DNA from: Streptomyces fildesensis
GTDB taxonomy: Bacteria; Actinomycetota; Actinomycetes; Streptomycetales; Streptomycetaceae
Direction: 5' to 3'
NCBI RefSeq assembly: GCF_016107395.1
Contig: NZ_JAAIKO010000009.1
Coordinates: forward strand, 1-64,000
DNA: 64,000 nt
Of this stretch, positions 1-9,797 are shown piece by piece. Within the stretch, counting starts at the first letter, position 1. Every line of letters starts with the position of its first letter. A program made the position numbers and the translations under genes. The notes beneath the pieces were generated by a model. It saw nothing but the letters and a program-made list of their open reading frames with translations. It was not told the DNA's origin and did not search any database.

Positions 1-50
1 CAGCAGTAGAAGTCACACAGCATCTAACGATCAACTACTGGCGCAGGACA

Positions 51-1262
51 CTAGCTCACCGGAGGCTGGGACTGGGGCTGGGGCCGACGTGTCTCGCCGG
101 GATGCAGCCTGGAGAAGCCGTTGATGCTTCCGGGGGCGAAGTGGGGGTGGTGGGACGCGGTGTGTTCGATGACCAGGATGGCCGCGTCGTCGAGGGGGTT
201 ACCGCCGACGTGGCTGAGCAGATCGCGATGGATGCGGTCCAACAGTGCGTCGGGGCTGCCGGCGGGGAAGGAGGCGACGCGTTCGGCGAGCGGATAGAAC
301 GCTCCGGCCGGTGAGCGGGCCTCGATCACCCCGTCGGTGTACAGGACGAGGATGTCGCCGGCCTCGAAGGTCAAGGGGTCGGTGGGGTGGACCGGGACCG
401 GCGGTTCGCACATGCCCAGCGGGGGTGCTGAGTGGCGGGCGTACATCGCGGTGACCTGCCCGCCGTGCAGCAGCAGCGGCGGGGGATGCCCGCAGTTGAT
501 CATCTCGCCCTGCGGTCCTTCGTCGGGGATCTCCAGGACCAGGCAGGTGATGAAGTGCTCGCCGGGATCGTGCTCGGTGTCCGCGACGTCGTCCACGTTG
601 CGGTACACGCTGTCCTCGAGGACGGCCACCAGCTCGGGCAGGGTGCCGTAGCGGTGGGCTCCCTCACGGAAGGCACCGAGCACCAGTGACGCCTCACCGA
701 TGGCGGCCAGACCGCTGCCTCGGACATCGCCGATCACCACCCGGGTCGCGGCATGTCCGGCGCGGGCGACGGCGAACAGGTCGCCCCCGATCTCCGTCTC
801 CTCCTCGGCGGACAGATACAGCCACGCGATCCGCAAGGGCCCGACCCGGCGTGGCGGGGGCCGCAGGAGAACCCGCTGCGCTGTCTCCGCCACCGAGCGC
901 GCCTGGACCAGCGCACGTTCCTGCCGCTCGCGAATGTGGCGGAGGAAGACCACCAGGGTGGAAAGGGCCGTCAGGGCGATGAGCTGGGCGATGTGGTTCG
1001 TAGTGGTCAGTCCGCCGTGGAACACGGCGATGACGATCTGAGCGGCCACCGCGAGGACCCCGGCCACCGCGGTGAGCCGGGCCCCGGCCAGGGAGGCGGT
1101 GAGGGCGGGGGCGATCACCAGCAGCGGGCCCAGATGGACTTCCGTCGGAGCCTGGAGGTCCACCACGGTGATCACGAAGATCAGCGCGAGTGGAATCGCC
1201 ACCAGGCAGCGGCTCCATGGCTCCACCAGCAGGCGGTTCCCCGACCAGTGCCGGACACCCAT
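51..1262 (-). CDS. Membrane-anchored PP2C-type protein phosphatase (SpoIIE/RsbU family)
   Basis: Predicted Mn/Mg-dependent serine/threonine phosphatase of the SpoIIE family, which typically dephosphorylates anti-sigma-factor antagonists. About four N-terminal hydrophobic segments (residues ~12-110) are followed by a short helical linker and the catalytic domain. The catalytic domain carries GGDLF, GDVRGSG, a CGHPPP loop, LYTDGV and the final DDAAIL metal site. No GAF, PAS or kinase domain is visible, so the membrane part is probably the sensor. The frame stays open to 1532, but that upstream stretch is low-complexity Pro/Gly, so I start at the ATG at 1262 (403 residues). No anti-sigma partner is adjacent; only a STAS remnant lies far away at 48.7 kb. 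The family assignment is firm and the substrate unknown. Confidence 0.88.
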   Translation of the reverse strand: MGVRHWSGNRLLVEPWSRCLVAIPLALIFVITVVDLQAPTEVHLGPLLVIAPALTASLAGARLTAVAGVLAVAAQIVIAVFHGGLTTTNHIAQLIALTALSTLVVFLRHIRERQERALVQARSVAETAQRVLLRPPPRRVGPLRIAWLYLSAEEETEIGGDLFAVARAGHAATRVVIGDVRGSGLAAIGEASLVLGAFREGAHRYGTLPELVAVLEDSVYRNVDDVADTEHDPGEHFITCLVLEIPDEGPQGEMINCGHPPPLLLHGGQVTAMYARHSAPPLGMCEPPVPVHPTDPLTFEAGDILVLYTDGVIEARSPAGAFYPLAERVASFPAGSPDALLDRIHRDLLSHVGGNPLDDAAILVIEHTASHHPHFAPGSINGFSRLHPGETRRPQPQSQPPVS

Positions 1263-1347
1263 GCATCCATTATCGGTGGCCCTCGGATCGGCGCATGGGG
1301 ACTGCCTCGGCCGTCCGGGACCGGACCGCCTGAGGCACCTGGGACCG

Positions 1348-1380
1348 GGCTCCGGCCCCGGCTCCGGCCCCGGCCCCGGC
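1348..1380. repeat. Short GC-rich tandem repeat (GGCTCCGGCCCC-like)
   Basis: A 33-bp low-complexity stretch made of near-identical GGCTCC/GGCCCC units lies between the phosphatase and methyltransferase genes. It can fold into GC-rich structure but has no T-tract. It may be a weak termination or pausing element, or simply slipped-strand repeat. Confidence 0.4.
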
Positions 1381-1407
1381 TGAGAAGGGTAAGGGTCAGG
1401 GGCCGGG

Positions 1408-2265
1408 TCAGGTGGTCGCCACCAGCAGCTCCTCCCCGCTCGACGTGTGAAGGCCGTCTTCCCGGCCGGCGAAGTACCGCTGGTTGAGCTGGGACGCCGA
1501 CACGTGCCGGGCTTCGGTGAATCCGGAGTCATGGGCCAGCGCCAGCATTTCCTGCGGCGCGTAGAAGCTGAGGAACGGCGTCCCGGCAGCTCTGGCCCCG
1601 TTCACCGCAACCTGGAGTCCTGGGCGGTTCTCCTCTTCGAGGAGCTCCAGGGGCAGTTGGAACGTCATGGCCAGCGTGGAGCCCGGGGCGAGCGACGCGA
1701 GCCGGCGCAGCGTGGCCGCGTTCGCCTCCTTCGTCAGGTACAGGGCGACTCCGGTGGAGGCGACCACCGCGGGTTGGTCCGGGTCGAATCCGGCGGCTGT
1801 CAGCCGGTCCCACCATGACCCGCCCGCCTCGAAGTCGAACGGCACGAGTCGCAGCCAGTCCGGGACGCCGAAGCCGAGCTCGGTCAGACGTCGGTGCTTC
1901 CAGGCCTGGGGCTCGGGCCGGTCGACCTCGAACACCCGCAAGCGGGAGGCTATCTCCGGCCGGCGCTGGGCGAAGGTGTCCAGGCCGGCACCCAGGACGA
2001 TGTACTGCCCGACGCCGTTGCCGGCCTGCTCGACGACCAGATCCTCGATGAAGCGGGCCCGGGCCACGATCGACGCCCGGAACCAGCTGGTCGCGTCGGC
2101 GTCCATGTCCCCGCGGTGGCGCCACCCGTCTCCGGGGTCGGCCAACTGCAGGCCGATCTCGTCCTCCAGGACATGAGGCGGCGGATCGACCTGGACGTGC
2201 AGGGCCCGCCACAAAGCCACCCGCACTGCCGTGCTGTCCGGCGCCGCCGTCTGTTCGTCAGCCAT
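1408..2265 (-). CDS. Class I SAM-dependent methyltransferase (TIGR00027/LCMT-like)
   Basis: Predicted S-adenosylmethionine-dependent methyltransferase of the large actinobacterial family related to leucine carboxyl methyltransferases. Supporting features are the SAM-binding LGAGLDT motif near residue 94, the acidic FEVDRP motif that would hold the ribose, and the typical length of 285 residues. The natural substrates of this family are mostly unknown; some members act on small acids or polyketides. It lies 27 nt downstream of a VOC protein on the same strand and probably shares its transcript, headed by the small ribbon-helix-helix gene. The start ATG at 2265 gives the expected N-terminus. 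Confidence 0.8.
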   Translation of the reverse strand: MADEQTAAPDSTAVRVALWRALHVQVDPPPHVLEDEIGLQLADPGDGWRHRGDMDADATSWFRASIVARARFIEDLVVEQAGNGVGQYIVLGAGLDTFAQRRPEIASRLRVFEVDRPEPQAWKHRRLTELGFGVPDWLRLVPFDFEAGGSWWDRLTAAGFDPDQPAVVASTGVALYLTKEANAATLRRLASLAPGSTLAMTFQLPLELLEEENRPGLQVAVNGARAAGTPFLSFYAPQEMLALAHDSGFTEARHVSASQLNQRYFAGREDGLHTSSGEELLVATT

Positions 2266-2292
2266 GACGCACTCCCGCTCCGTGTCCCATGA

Positions 2293-2637
2293 TCACTGCT
2301 GGGCCGGGGCCTGGAGGCTCCACAGGCGCCCGTCGGGGTCGCGGACGGTCATCTCCCTGGTCCCGAAGTGGGTGTCCTCGAACGGGGTGACCACCTCGAC
2401 ACCGGGGGCGGGCTGGAACGCCTCCGCGTCGGGCACCTTCAGCACGAGCCGCGTCTCGGGCTCCTTGTCCTGGGGGACCTCGGCGATGAACAGGTAGGGA
2501 CCGTCGCCGTTGCGCAGCTGGCCGGAGTTGTGATCCGTCTCGAAGTCCAACTCGTAGCCCAGTTCCTGGAAGAACTTCGCCGACCTGCCCCAGTTGTGGG
2601 TCTCGATGAACACGGCTTCGATGCCTTCGGTCGTCAT
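2293..2637 (-). CDS. VOC (glyoxalase/bleomycin-resistance fold) protein
   Basis: A 114-residue vicinal-oxygen-chelate fold protein with the two beta-alpha-beta-beta-beta modules of this superfamily and the common C-terminal phrase RDPDGRLWSLQ. Members bind small molecules or metal ions (glyoxalase, dioxygenase, drug-binding). The exact ligand cannot be read from sequence. I start at the ATG at 2637 because the frame upstream overlaps the preceding small gene; the stop of that gene and this ATG are one nucleotide apart (TGAcATG), implying translational coupling. Confidence 0.8.
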   Translation of the reverse strand: MTTEGIEAVFIETHNWGRSAKFFQELGYELDFETDHNSGQLRNGDGPYLFIAEVPQDKEPETRLVLKVPDAEAFQPAPGVEVVTPFEDTHFGTREMTVRDPDGRLWSLQAPAQQ

Positions 2638-2638
2638 G

Positions 2639-2803
2639 TCAGCTCTCCTTGTCGGGCGGTCGCTCTTGCCGTGGATCGGGGCCATCGAGGTAGGCGCGCA
2701 GTGCCTCGGCCACCAGCGCCGACAGCGACAGCTCCGACTCGATGGCGCGGTGCTTGACCTGCTTGATCAACCCGATGGGCAGGTACACGTTGAACTGCTT
2801 CAC
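2639..2803 (-). CDS. Small ribbon-helix-helix (CopG/Arc-like) DNA-binding protein
   Basis: A 54-residue reading frame on the minus strand, from a GTG at 2803. The translation begins [19 protein letters not shown] and continues with [14 protein letters not shown], the standard strand-helix-helix layout of CopG/Arc-like repressors. A GGAG/GAGG Shine-Dalgarno sits about 8 nt upstream. An in-frame GTG at 2818 is an alternative start. It heads a probable unit with the VOC and methyltransferase genes (TGAcATG junction). A palindrome directly upstream (2828-2839) is a good candidate for its own operator. No toxin gene is adjacent, so I read it as a regulator of the VOC/methyltransferase unit rather than an antitoxin. 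Confidence 0.7.
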   Translation of the reverse strand: MKQFNVYLPIGLIKQVKHRAIESELSLSALVAEALRAYLDGPDPRQERPPDKES

Positions 2804-2827
2804 ATCCTCGTCTCCCACATGAGTATG

Positions 2828-2839
2828 CTAGCAAGCTAG
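2828..2839. promoter_or_regulatory. Inverted repeat upstream of the ribbon-helix-helix gene (candidate operator)
   Basis: CTAGC-aa-GCTAG forms a 5-bp-arm inverted repeat about 25 bp upstream of the small regulator's start. Tandem TAGC half-sites extend toward the gene (TATGCTAGC). Ribbon-helix-helix dimers typically bind such short repeats, so autoregulation is a reasonable inference. Confidence 0.4.
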
Positions 2840-2899
2840 GTCACTGAATTGCCAGCACCGCCGATACGAGACATCCCGGAACCGCGCCCGTGCGGTTCG

Positions 2900-4456
2900 T
2901 CAGGACAGTGGCGTCTTCGAGGTCTCCGTGGCCGCCACGTCCTCGTCCGGGTCGTGCTGCAGGCCGCGCTGCAGACCCAGGATGGCGACGACTGCCGCGA
3001 CGGCCATGATCCCGGACATGGAGTAGAGGACCGTGCGAATGGAGTAGGCGAAGTCCAGACGGATGAAGGCCGGGATGGTTCCGGTGCCCGGGCCCTGGGA
3101 CTGCGAGTACTTCGTTGCTAGCGCCGTCGCCTGATCGTGCGGCGTGCCCTGCGCGACGAGGGAGGACGTGATGTGCGAGCGGAACTGGGAGACCTGGGTC
3201 GTGCCGAGGATGGCGAGGCCCAGGCTGGCGGCGTAGTTCCGCACGGTCTGCGTGATGCCGGTCGCCTCGCCGTACGAAAGGCGTGATGCGCGGTTCACCG
3301 CGTCCGTACTGGCCGGGCCGAGCATGAATCCCATGCCCGCGCCCGCCAGGACCACGCTCCACACCTGCGAGCCGAAGTGCAGGTCGACGACCTTTCCGGC
3401 CCACCAGTAGAAGCCGACAGCGGCCAGCACACACCCCAGGACCACCGGGCGCTTGGCGCCGCCCCGGTCCAGCATCCGCCCGCCGAGCTGTGCGGCGACC
3501 GCGAAGCCGAGGAAGAAGTAGAGCAGGTACAGACCCGTCTGCTGCGACGACTCTCCCAGCGAGATCTGGGCGTACTCACTGGCGAAGAAGAACACCGGGA
3601 CGAACACCAGCATCGAGATGCCCAGAACGAGGTTCTCCACCAGGAACGCCCGGATGCGGAAGATCCGCACCTGCATCAGCGGCGACTCGGTCCGACGCTC
3701 CACCTGGACGAAGATCACCAGCAGTGCGGCGCCACCGACGATGCACAGCCAGATGCCGGGATTGCCCCAACCCCAGATAGGCGCCTGCTGGAAGCCGAAC
3801 ACGCTCAGGGCCACACCGCTCGCGATCAGCACCAGGCCGCGGTAGTCCATCGGCGCCGGGCGGTGATCGGTCTGCGGGCGGGACCACAGGATCAGCAGGA
3901 GGGCGATCAGCGCCACCGGAATGTTGACCCAGAAGATCGCCCGCCAGGTCCATTCGGTGAGGTATCCGCCCAGGATCGGCCCGATGGCCGTCAGCCCGCC
4001 GGCGATGCCGAAGAACAACGCGAGCGCGCGCCCGCGCTCGCGCAGCGGGAACGTCTGGACGACGATCGCGAGCGCGGCAGGGAACATGATCGCTCCGCCC
4101 GCGCCCTGCAGGGCCCGGAAGACGACGATCCACGTCTGGGCCGCCCCGCCCTTCGGCGTGAGCCCGCACATGGCCGACGCACCGGCGAAGATGATCACGC
4201 CGAGCACGACCATCTTGCGGTGGCCCAGAGTGTCCGCCAGCCGGCCGCCGAAGGCGAACAGCGCCGCGAGGGAGAGCAGATAGGCGTTGACGGCCCATTG
4301 CACCCCGGTGCTGGTCAGCCCCAGTTCGCTCTGGATCTCGGGCACCGCGATGGACACGATGGTCTGGTCGATGAACGTCATCGCCACAGCGAAAATCATC
4401 GCTGTGAGAACGAGATTCTTGCTTCTGCCGCCGTTCGTGGCACCGGAAACAACCAT
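2900..4456 (-). CDS. MFS drug exporter, DHA2 (EmrB/QacA) family
   Basis: Predicted 14-helix proton-coupled multidrug exporter of 518 residues. The first helix carries TFIDQTIVSIAVPEI (motif D1-like) and GGRLADTLGHRKM is motif A in the loop between helices 2 and 3. Motif C follows in helix 5 with repeated Gly residues (GGLTAIGPILGGYL). The ATG at 4456 follows a GAGGGG ribosome-binding site with good spacing, so the in-frame upstream extension to 4651 is rejected; it would also overlap the argG promoter. It is divergent from argG. No regulator is adjacent. Substrate unknown. Confidence 0.9.
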   Translation of the reverse strand: MVVSGATNGGRSKNLVLTAMIFAVAMTFIDQTIVSIAVPEIQSELGLTSTGVQWAVNAYLLSLAALFAFGGRLADTLGHRKMVVLGVIIFAGASAMCGLTPKGGAAQTWIVVFRALQGAGGAIMFPAALAIVVQTFPLRERGRALALFFGIAGGLTAIGPILGGYLTEWTWRAIFWVNIPVALIALLLILWSRPQTDHRPAPMDYRGLVLIASGVALSVFGFQQAPIWGWGNPGIWLCIVGGAALLVIFVQVERRTESPLMQVRIFRIRAFLVENLVLGISMLVFVPVFFFASEYAQISLGESSQQTGLYLLYFFLGFAVAAQLGGRMLDRGGAKRPVVLGCVLAAVGFYWWAGKVVDLHFGSQVWSVVLAGAGMGFMLGPASTDAVNRASRLSYGEATGITQTVRNYAASLGLAILGTTQVSQFRSHITSSLVAQGTPHDQATALATKYSQSQGPGTGTIPAFIRLDFAYSIRTVLYSMSGIMAVAAVVAILGLQRGLQHDPDEDVAATETSKTPLS

Positions 4457-4566
4457 GATCACCCCTCGGCTCAGTTTCCCATTGTGCGGTTTCCTCCCAG
4501 GTCGCGCCTGGCGGGCGCCGGCGCTCGGGTCGGGCGTGCGCCCCGCGGGGAATGTTGCGAAGGTGA

Positions 4567-6120
<1,554 letters not shown>

Positions 6121-6183
6121 CCGGTCCGGTCAAGCGGAGGGCCATCGAGCCGAAGGCTCGGCACGTGAGGGGCATGCACCACC

Positions 6184-6226
6184 GGACAGGCCGGCCAGGC
6201 GCCAAGGGCGTCGGGCCGGCCTGTCC
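6184..6226. terminator. Strong hairpin downstream of argG
   Basis: GGACAGGCCGGC and GCCGGCCTGTCC form a perfect 12-bp stem with a 19-nt loop, between the converging argG and ridA-like genes. It has no long T-tract, as is common in Streptomyces. It is likely a bidirectional intrinsic terminator. Confidence 0.7.
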
Positions 6227-6295
6227 CGTTGTGCGTGCCCTTGTGGCGAGGAAGGGTCGCAGGCGCTGGGCCTCAACCTCGGCGGCCCCGCCTGA

Positions 6296-6682
6296 TCAGG
6301 CCGCCGCCAGTGCCTCGATCTCGACCCGGAATGCCGGATTCACCAGACCGCTGACCTGTACCAGCGAGCTGGCCGGCGGATTCTCCAGCGAGATGTACTC
6401 GTCACGCACCCGCCTCACAACGTCCAGGTCCGCGAGATCGGTCAAGAAGTACGTCAGCTTGACGAGCTGCTCCATATCGGCGCCGGCCGCAGCGAGAGCC
6501 GTCCTGAGGTTCTCGAAAACCTGCCGTACCTGGGCCTCCGGGTCGCCGTCCCCGACCAGTTGCCCCTTCCCGTCCAGCGGCACCTGACCGGAGATGACGA
6601 CCATGCGCCCGCTGAAAGAGACGGCGTGGCTGTACCCGTTGACCGGTGGCAGACCGTCCGGTCGGAGATGGTGCTGCTGCAT
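6296..6682 (-). CDS. RidA/YjgF family protein (enamine/imine deaminase)
   Basis: A 128-residue RidA-family protein. RidA enzymes hydrolyse reactive enamines and imines such as 2-aminoacrylate released by PLP enzymes. Visible signatures are the GYSHAVSFSGRMVVISGQVPLD core strand region, the QVRQVFENLRTALAAAGADME helix and the C-terminal VEIEALA strand. The conserved Arg that binds substrate carboxylates would be the R in NPAFRVEIEA. Full length, with an ATG at 6682. Convergent with argG. Whether it is the housekeeping RidA or a paralogue cannot be told. Confidence 0.85.
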   Translation of the reverse strand: MQQHHLRPDGLPPVNGYSHAVSFSGRMVVISGQVPLDGKGQLVGDGDPEAQVRQVFENLRTALAAAGADMEQLVKLTYFLTDLADLDVVRRVRDEYISLENPPASSLVQVSGLVNPAFRVEIEALAAA

Positions 6683-6808
6683 GGGATCCCCCTGGAGTCG
6701 ACGTTGGGAGTCGCGCCCGGTCCAGGACCTGCCGACTCACACTTGGGAACGAACCTACTGGTCGGAGCGCCGCGCTGAGAAGGGCCGCCGGATGGTGGGG
6801 AAGTGGGG

Positions 6809-7321
6809 TTATCGGTAGTCCTCGGGGTGGCCCTGCATCCAGGTGTTGATCTTGTCGCGGGTGGCCAGGAGGAGGGCCTGGTGCTTCTTGAGGTTGGCGT
6901 AGGAGCGGTCCGTGCCCAGCGTGTCCCAGAGTTCCTTGGTCCGGGCGAGCGGTGCGGTGAAATGGCCGGGGCCCTGGGGGTCCGCCTTCATGGCCATTTC
7001 CATGCGGGTGAGTTCGTCGTTCACGCGGCCCAGGAAGTAGGCGCAGTTCCCTGGCGTGCAGCCGTCCTGGAAGGTGGCTTGGAGTCCCGCGAAGGCGTCG
7101 CGAACCTTCTCGGCCTGTGGTTCCGATGAGGCGGTGCCCGGATCGGCCGGCTGCTGGGCCGGTGAATCCGGGGGAGTCGAGGTTGTCCCTGCACCGGTGC
7201 TGGTGGCCGCTGGTATGGGAGTTGCGGGCTTGTCAGGGCCGGCGGAGCAGGAGGCCAGGGCAAGCACGCTCAGGAGCAGCGCCACTGTGGCGGGGGTACG
7301 TCGGCGCCGGTACTGGGGCAC
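6809..7321 (-). CDS. Putative secreted lipoprotein, function unknown
   Basis: A 170-residue protein from a GTG at 7321. An Arg-rich N-terminus (PQYRRRR), a hydrophobic stretch and the lipobox LASC at Cys ~25 indicate lipid anchoring to the outer face of the membrane. A Ser/Thr/Pro-rich spacer (residues 30-70) precedes a mostly helical C-terminal domain with a Cys pair (DGCTPGNC). I do not recognise the domain. Regulation is not evident. A truncated GNAT remnant lies just upstream. Confidence 0.65.
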   Translation of the reverse strand: MPQYRRRRTPATVALLLSVLALASCSAGPDKPATPIPAATSTGAGTTSTPPDSPAQQPADPGTASSEPQAEKVRDAFAGLQATFQDGCTPGNCAYFLGRVNDELTRMEMAMKADPQGPGHFTAPLARTKELWDTLGTDRSYANLKKHQALLLATRDKINTWMQGHPEDYR

Positions 7322-7389
7322 GGGGTGTCCGTTCGTTGTGAGCTGGTCCGCTCTTGCGGGCGGTCTCGTGCTCGGTTCGCGTCGCGGGA

Positions 7390-7467
7390 GGTGACGTCAC
7401 CGTCGTTCCAGGGGCGCAGGAGCAGGCCGGGTGCGGATGCGGTGGCATCCGTCCGCAACGTGGTCAT
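7390..7467 (-). pseudogene. N-terminal remnant of a GNAT acetyltransferase
   Basis: From an ATG at 7467 the minus strand reads MTTLRTDATASAPGLLLRPW and then NDGDV, which looks like the first beta strand of a GNAT acetyltransferase (LLLRPW..DV). After that the frame loses all resemblance and runs into Arg/Pro-rich noise. The rest of the gene seems deleted. Its former promoter region, with the inverted repeat at 7480-7498, survives. Confidence 0.5.
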
Positions 7468-7479
7468 CGAGCTGCCCCC

Positions 7480-7498
7480 TGAGTGAAATGATCACTCA
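7480..7498. promoter_or_regulatory. Inverted repeat between two gene remnants
   Basis: TGAGTG-aaatgat-CACTCA, 6-bp arms, lies 13 bp upstream of the truncated GNAT start. It looks like an orphaned operator or promoter element left after gene loss. Confidence 0.35.
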
Positions 7499-7524
7499 TT
7501 TGACCACGGGGGCGCCGCGTCGGT

Positions 7525-7844
7525 GCCGTTTCCCCGATCCCGGCACACCGGCCCCGGTACGGTTCCTGCCGGCGTTCGACAACGTGATCCTCGGCTACCA
7601 CGACCGCAGCCGGATCATCGATGACGTCCATCGCGGCTTGTCGGTCACCGGCGCTCGCGTCGTCCTGGTCGACGGCCGGGCCGCAGCGACCTGGAGCGTC
7701 GAGGCCGGCACCGTGGTCGTCACCCCGCTGGGCCGCTTCGCCCGAGCGGACCGCACCGCCGTCGCCGAACAGGGGCAGGCGCTGGCGTCGTTCCTCTCCG
7801 ACGACGACAGCGACCGGGTACGGATCGCCGCGTCGTCCCACTGA
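7525..7844 (+). pseudogene. C-terminal remnant of a winged-helix (AlkZ/YcaQ-like) protein
   Basis: The last ~105 residues of this frame (PVRFLPAFDNVILGYHDRSRI, then LVDGRAAATWSVE) match the conserved C-terminal part of the winged-helix HTH_42 family, which includes AlkZ-type DNA glycosylases. Those proteins are usually about 350-400 residues, so most of the gene, including the winged-helix repeats, is missing. No ribosome-binding site or convincing start exists. I call it a decayed fragment. Confidence 0.65.
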
Positions 7845-7893
7845 GCAGGGCACCGGATCGCTCTGCTCGGGACCGCGCCGGTAGGAGGCGTGC

Positions 7894-8541
7894 TCAGCGG
7901 TTCAGCAGGTCGTCCAGCTCAGCGGCGTAGAGCAGCGCGGGGTCGAATCCCATTCCGGTGAAGTGGCCGGCGAGTTCGAGGGACAGGACGCCGTGCAGCC
8001 GCGTCCAGAACCTCAGGCCGCGGTGGAGGGCGGCGGCGGGGGCGGGGTGGCCGTCGGCCCACTGCCGGTGCTCTTCGAGGTGCGTGTCGAACGAGGTCGC
8101 GGGGCCGTTCGCGGGCAGCGCGCTGACGGCGTCGAGCACCATCGTCATCGTGAGAGCCGCGATCGCGGTGATGTCGTCGGGCGCGTGGTAGCCCGGCACG
8201 GGTGTGCCGTAGATGAGGAAGTACCGGTGGGGGTCGTCGAGCGCCCACCCGCGGAGGACCTGGGCCAGCGTGGCCGCGTCGGGGCCGGGGCGGGAGGCCG
8301 TGCGGAGGGTGTCCGCGAGGCTTTGGTACGCGTCCCGGATGAGCTCGGTGATCAGCTCGTCGCGGCTGGCGAAGTACCGGTAGAGCGCGGGTCCGCTCAT
8401 GCCCATCTGTTTGGAGATCGCGTTGAGCGAGAGCGCGGTCGCGCCTGACGTGGCGATCTGTTCCCACGCGTGCTTCTTGATGTCCGCACGCACTTGGGCG
8501 CGGTAGCGCTCGCGCGGGGTCGTCGTGCTCGTTTCCGTCAT
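7894..8541 (-). CDS. TetR/AcrR family repressor
   Basis: A 215-residue TetR regulator. The N-terminal helix-turn-helix is clear (TSGATALSLNAISKQMGMSGPALYRYF), followed by a ligand domain of the TetR_C type with LTMTMVLDAVSALP and HGVLSLELAGHF. I start at the ATG at 8541 (MTETSTTTPRERYR). It is divergent from the quinone-reductase gene at 8694, so it most likely represses that gene and itself from the shared 152-bp intergenic region. The inducer is unknown. Confidence 0.88.
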   Translation of the reverse strand: MTETSTTTPRERYRAQVRADIKKHAWEQIATSGATALSLNAISKQMGMSGPALYRYFASRDELITELIRDAYQSLADTLRTASRPGPDAATLAQVLRGWALDDPHRYFLIYGTPVPGYHAPDDITAIAALTMTMVLDAVSALPANGPATSFDTHLEEHRQWADGHPAPAAALHRGLRFWTRLHGVLSLELAGHFTGMGFDPALLYAAELDDLLNR

Positions 8542-8612
8542 GCCTGCCACCGTCCGCACTGTCTGCCGAGGTTATATGTTCAATGTTTAGTGAGAACCTA
8601 TCACGAAAGCTC

Positions 8613-8641
8613 TTGACGTTCCCTCTCGATCTGCGTTACAA
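8613..8641 (+). promoter_or_regulatory. Promoter of the quinone-reductase gene
   Basis: TTGACG (8613-8618), a 17-bp spacer and TTACAA (8636-8641) form a housekeeping-type promoter about 50 bp upstream of the ATG at 8694. The gene also has a GGAGG ribosome-binding site. The divergent TetR regulator presumably binds nearby. Confidence 0.55.
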
Positions 8642-8693
8642 CGTCTAACGAACGCGAAACAGCGTAACCAACCGAAGCGCAGTGGAGGTCGTC

Positions 8694-9725
8694 ATGAACG
8701 CTCAGGGACTCGTCGAAGTAGTGCTGCCGGGCAAGGTCGAGCCGGAAGGGCTGCAGATCCGGCACGGAGCCGTCCCCACCGTGGGTCCGGGCCAGGTCCT
8801 GATCCGGATGGAGGCCACCGGGATCTCCTTCGCCGAGCAGCAGATGCGCCGCGGCCGGTACTACGACCAGCCTCCCTTCCCGTTCGTGCCCGGTTACGAC
8901 CTGGTCGGCACCGTCCTCGCGACCGGCGAAGGCGTCGAGCCGGGCCTGGCCGGCACCCGGGTGGCCGCACTGGTCAAGGTCGGCGGCTGGGCCAGTCACG
9001 TGCTCGTCGACGCGGCGGACGCGGTGCCGGTGCCCGACGGGATCGACGCGGCGGAGGCGGAGACCGTGGTGGTCAACGGCATCACCGCCTGGCAGATGCT
9101 GCACCGCACGGCACGCATCCGCTCAGGACAGACCGTTCTGGTGCACGGCGCCAACGGCGGTGTCGGCTCGGTCCTGGTCCAACTCGCCCTCGCCGCAGGC
9201 GTGAAGGTGATCGGTACGGCCTCCGCGCGCCACCACGACGCCCTGCGGGAACGCGGCGTCACCCCCATCGACTACCGCGACCAGGACGTCGCGACGCGGG
9301 TCCGCGCACTCGCTCCCGGCGGGGTCGACGCCGTCTTCGACCACATCGGCGGCCGCAGCGTTGTCGACTCCTGGAGCCTTCTCGCACCCGGCGGCACGCT
9401 GGTCGCCTACGGCAGTGCCTCCACCCGGGACGACGAGGGATCCAAGCAGTGGCCCGTGCTCAAGCTGCTCGGCCGGGTGTGGCTGTGGAACGCGCTGCCG
9501 AACCGCCGCCGCGCCTACTTCTTCAACGTCTGGGCCGGCCGGGCCCTGTCCAAGAACCGGTTCCGGGCCCGGCTGCACACCGACCTCACTCAGGTCTTCG
9601 CCGCCCTGCAGCGCGGCGACATCACCGCTCAGATCGCCGCCCAACTGCCCCTCTCCCGGGCCGCCGACGCGATGCGGCTGGCCGAATCCGGCACCGTCGC
9701 CGGAAAGATCGTGCTGAACCCCTGA
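8694..9725 (+). CDS. Zinc-independent medium-chain dehydrogenase/reductase (quinone oxidoreductase-like)
   Basis: A 343-residue NAD(P)H-dependent oxidoreductase of the MDR superfamily, close to the quinone reductase/zeta-crystallin branch. The N-terminal GroES-like domain contains FPFVPGYDLVGTV, and the Rossmann domain carries VLVHGANGGVGSVLVQLA as nucleotide-binding loop. The zinc-ligand cysteines of alcohol dehydrogenases are absent. The ATG at 8694 follows GGAGG. A divergent TetR gene and a secreted SnoaL-like gene 72 nt downstream suggest a small stress- or compound-inducible unit. The substrate is unknown. Confidence 0.87.
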   Translation: MNAQGLVEVVLPGKVEPEGLQIRHGAVPTVGPGQVLIRMEATGISFAEQQMRRGRYYDQPPFPFVPGYDLVGTVLATGEGVEPGLAGTRVAALVKVGGWASHVLVDAADAVPVPDGIDAAEAETVVVNGITAWQMLHRTARIRSGQTVLVHGANGGVGSVLVQLALAAGVKVIGTASARHHDALRERGVTPIDYRDQDVATRVRALAPGGVDAVFDHIGGRSVVDSWSLLAPGGTLVAYGSASTRDDEGSKQWPVLKLLGRVWLWNALPNRRRAYFFNVWAGRALSKNRFRARLHTDLTQVFAALQRGDITAQIAAQLPLSRAADAMRLAESGTVAGKIVLNP

Positions 9726-9797
9726 CGCATCCGGTCCGCCGCCACTGATCGCACGCCGCCGTCCCTGCAGACCCAAGAGAGAACGCGAGGAACCGCC

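Noticed and set aside
1348..1380. GC-rich tandem repeat as a mobile-element end
   Set aside because: No terminal inverted repeats, target duplication or transposase nearby; simple slippage repeat is sufficient.
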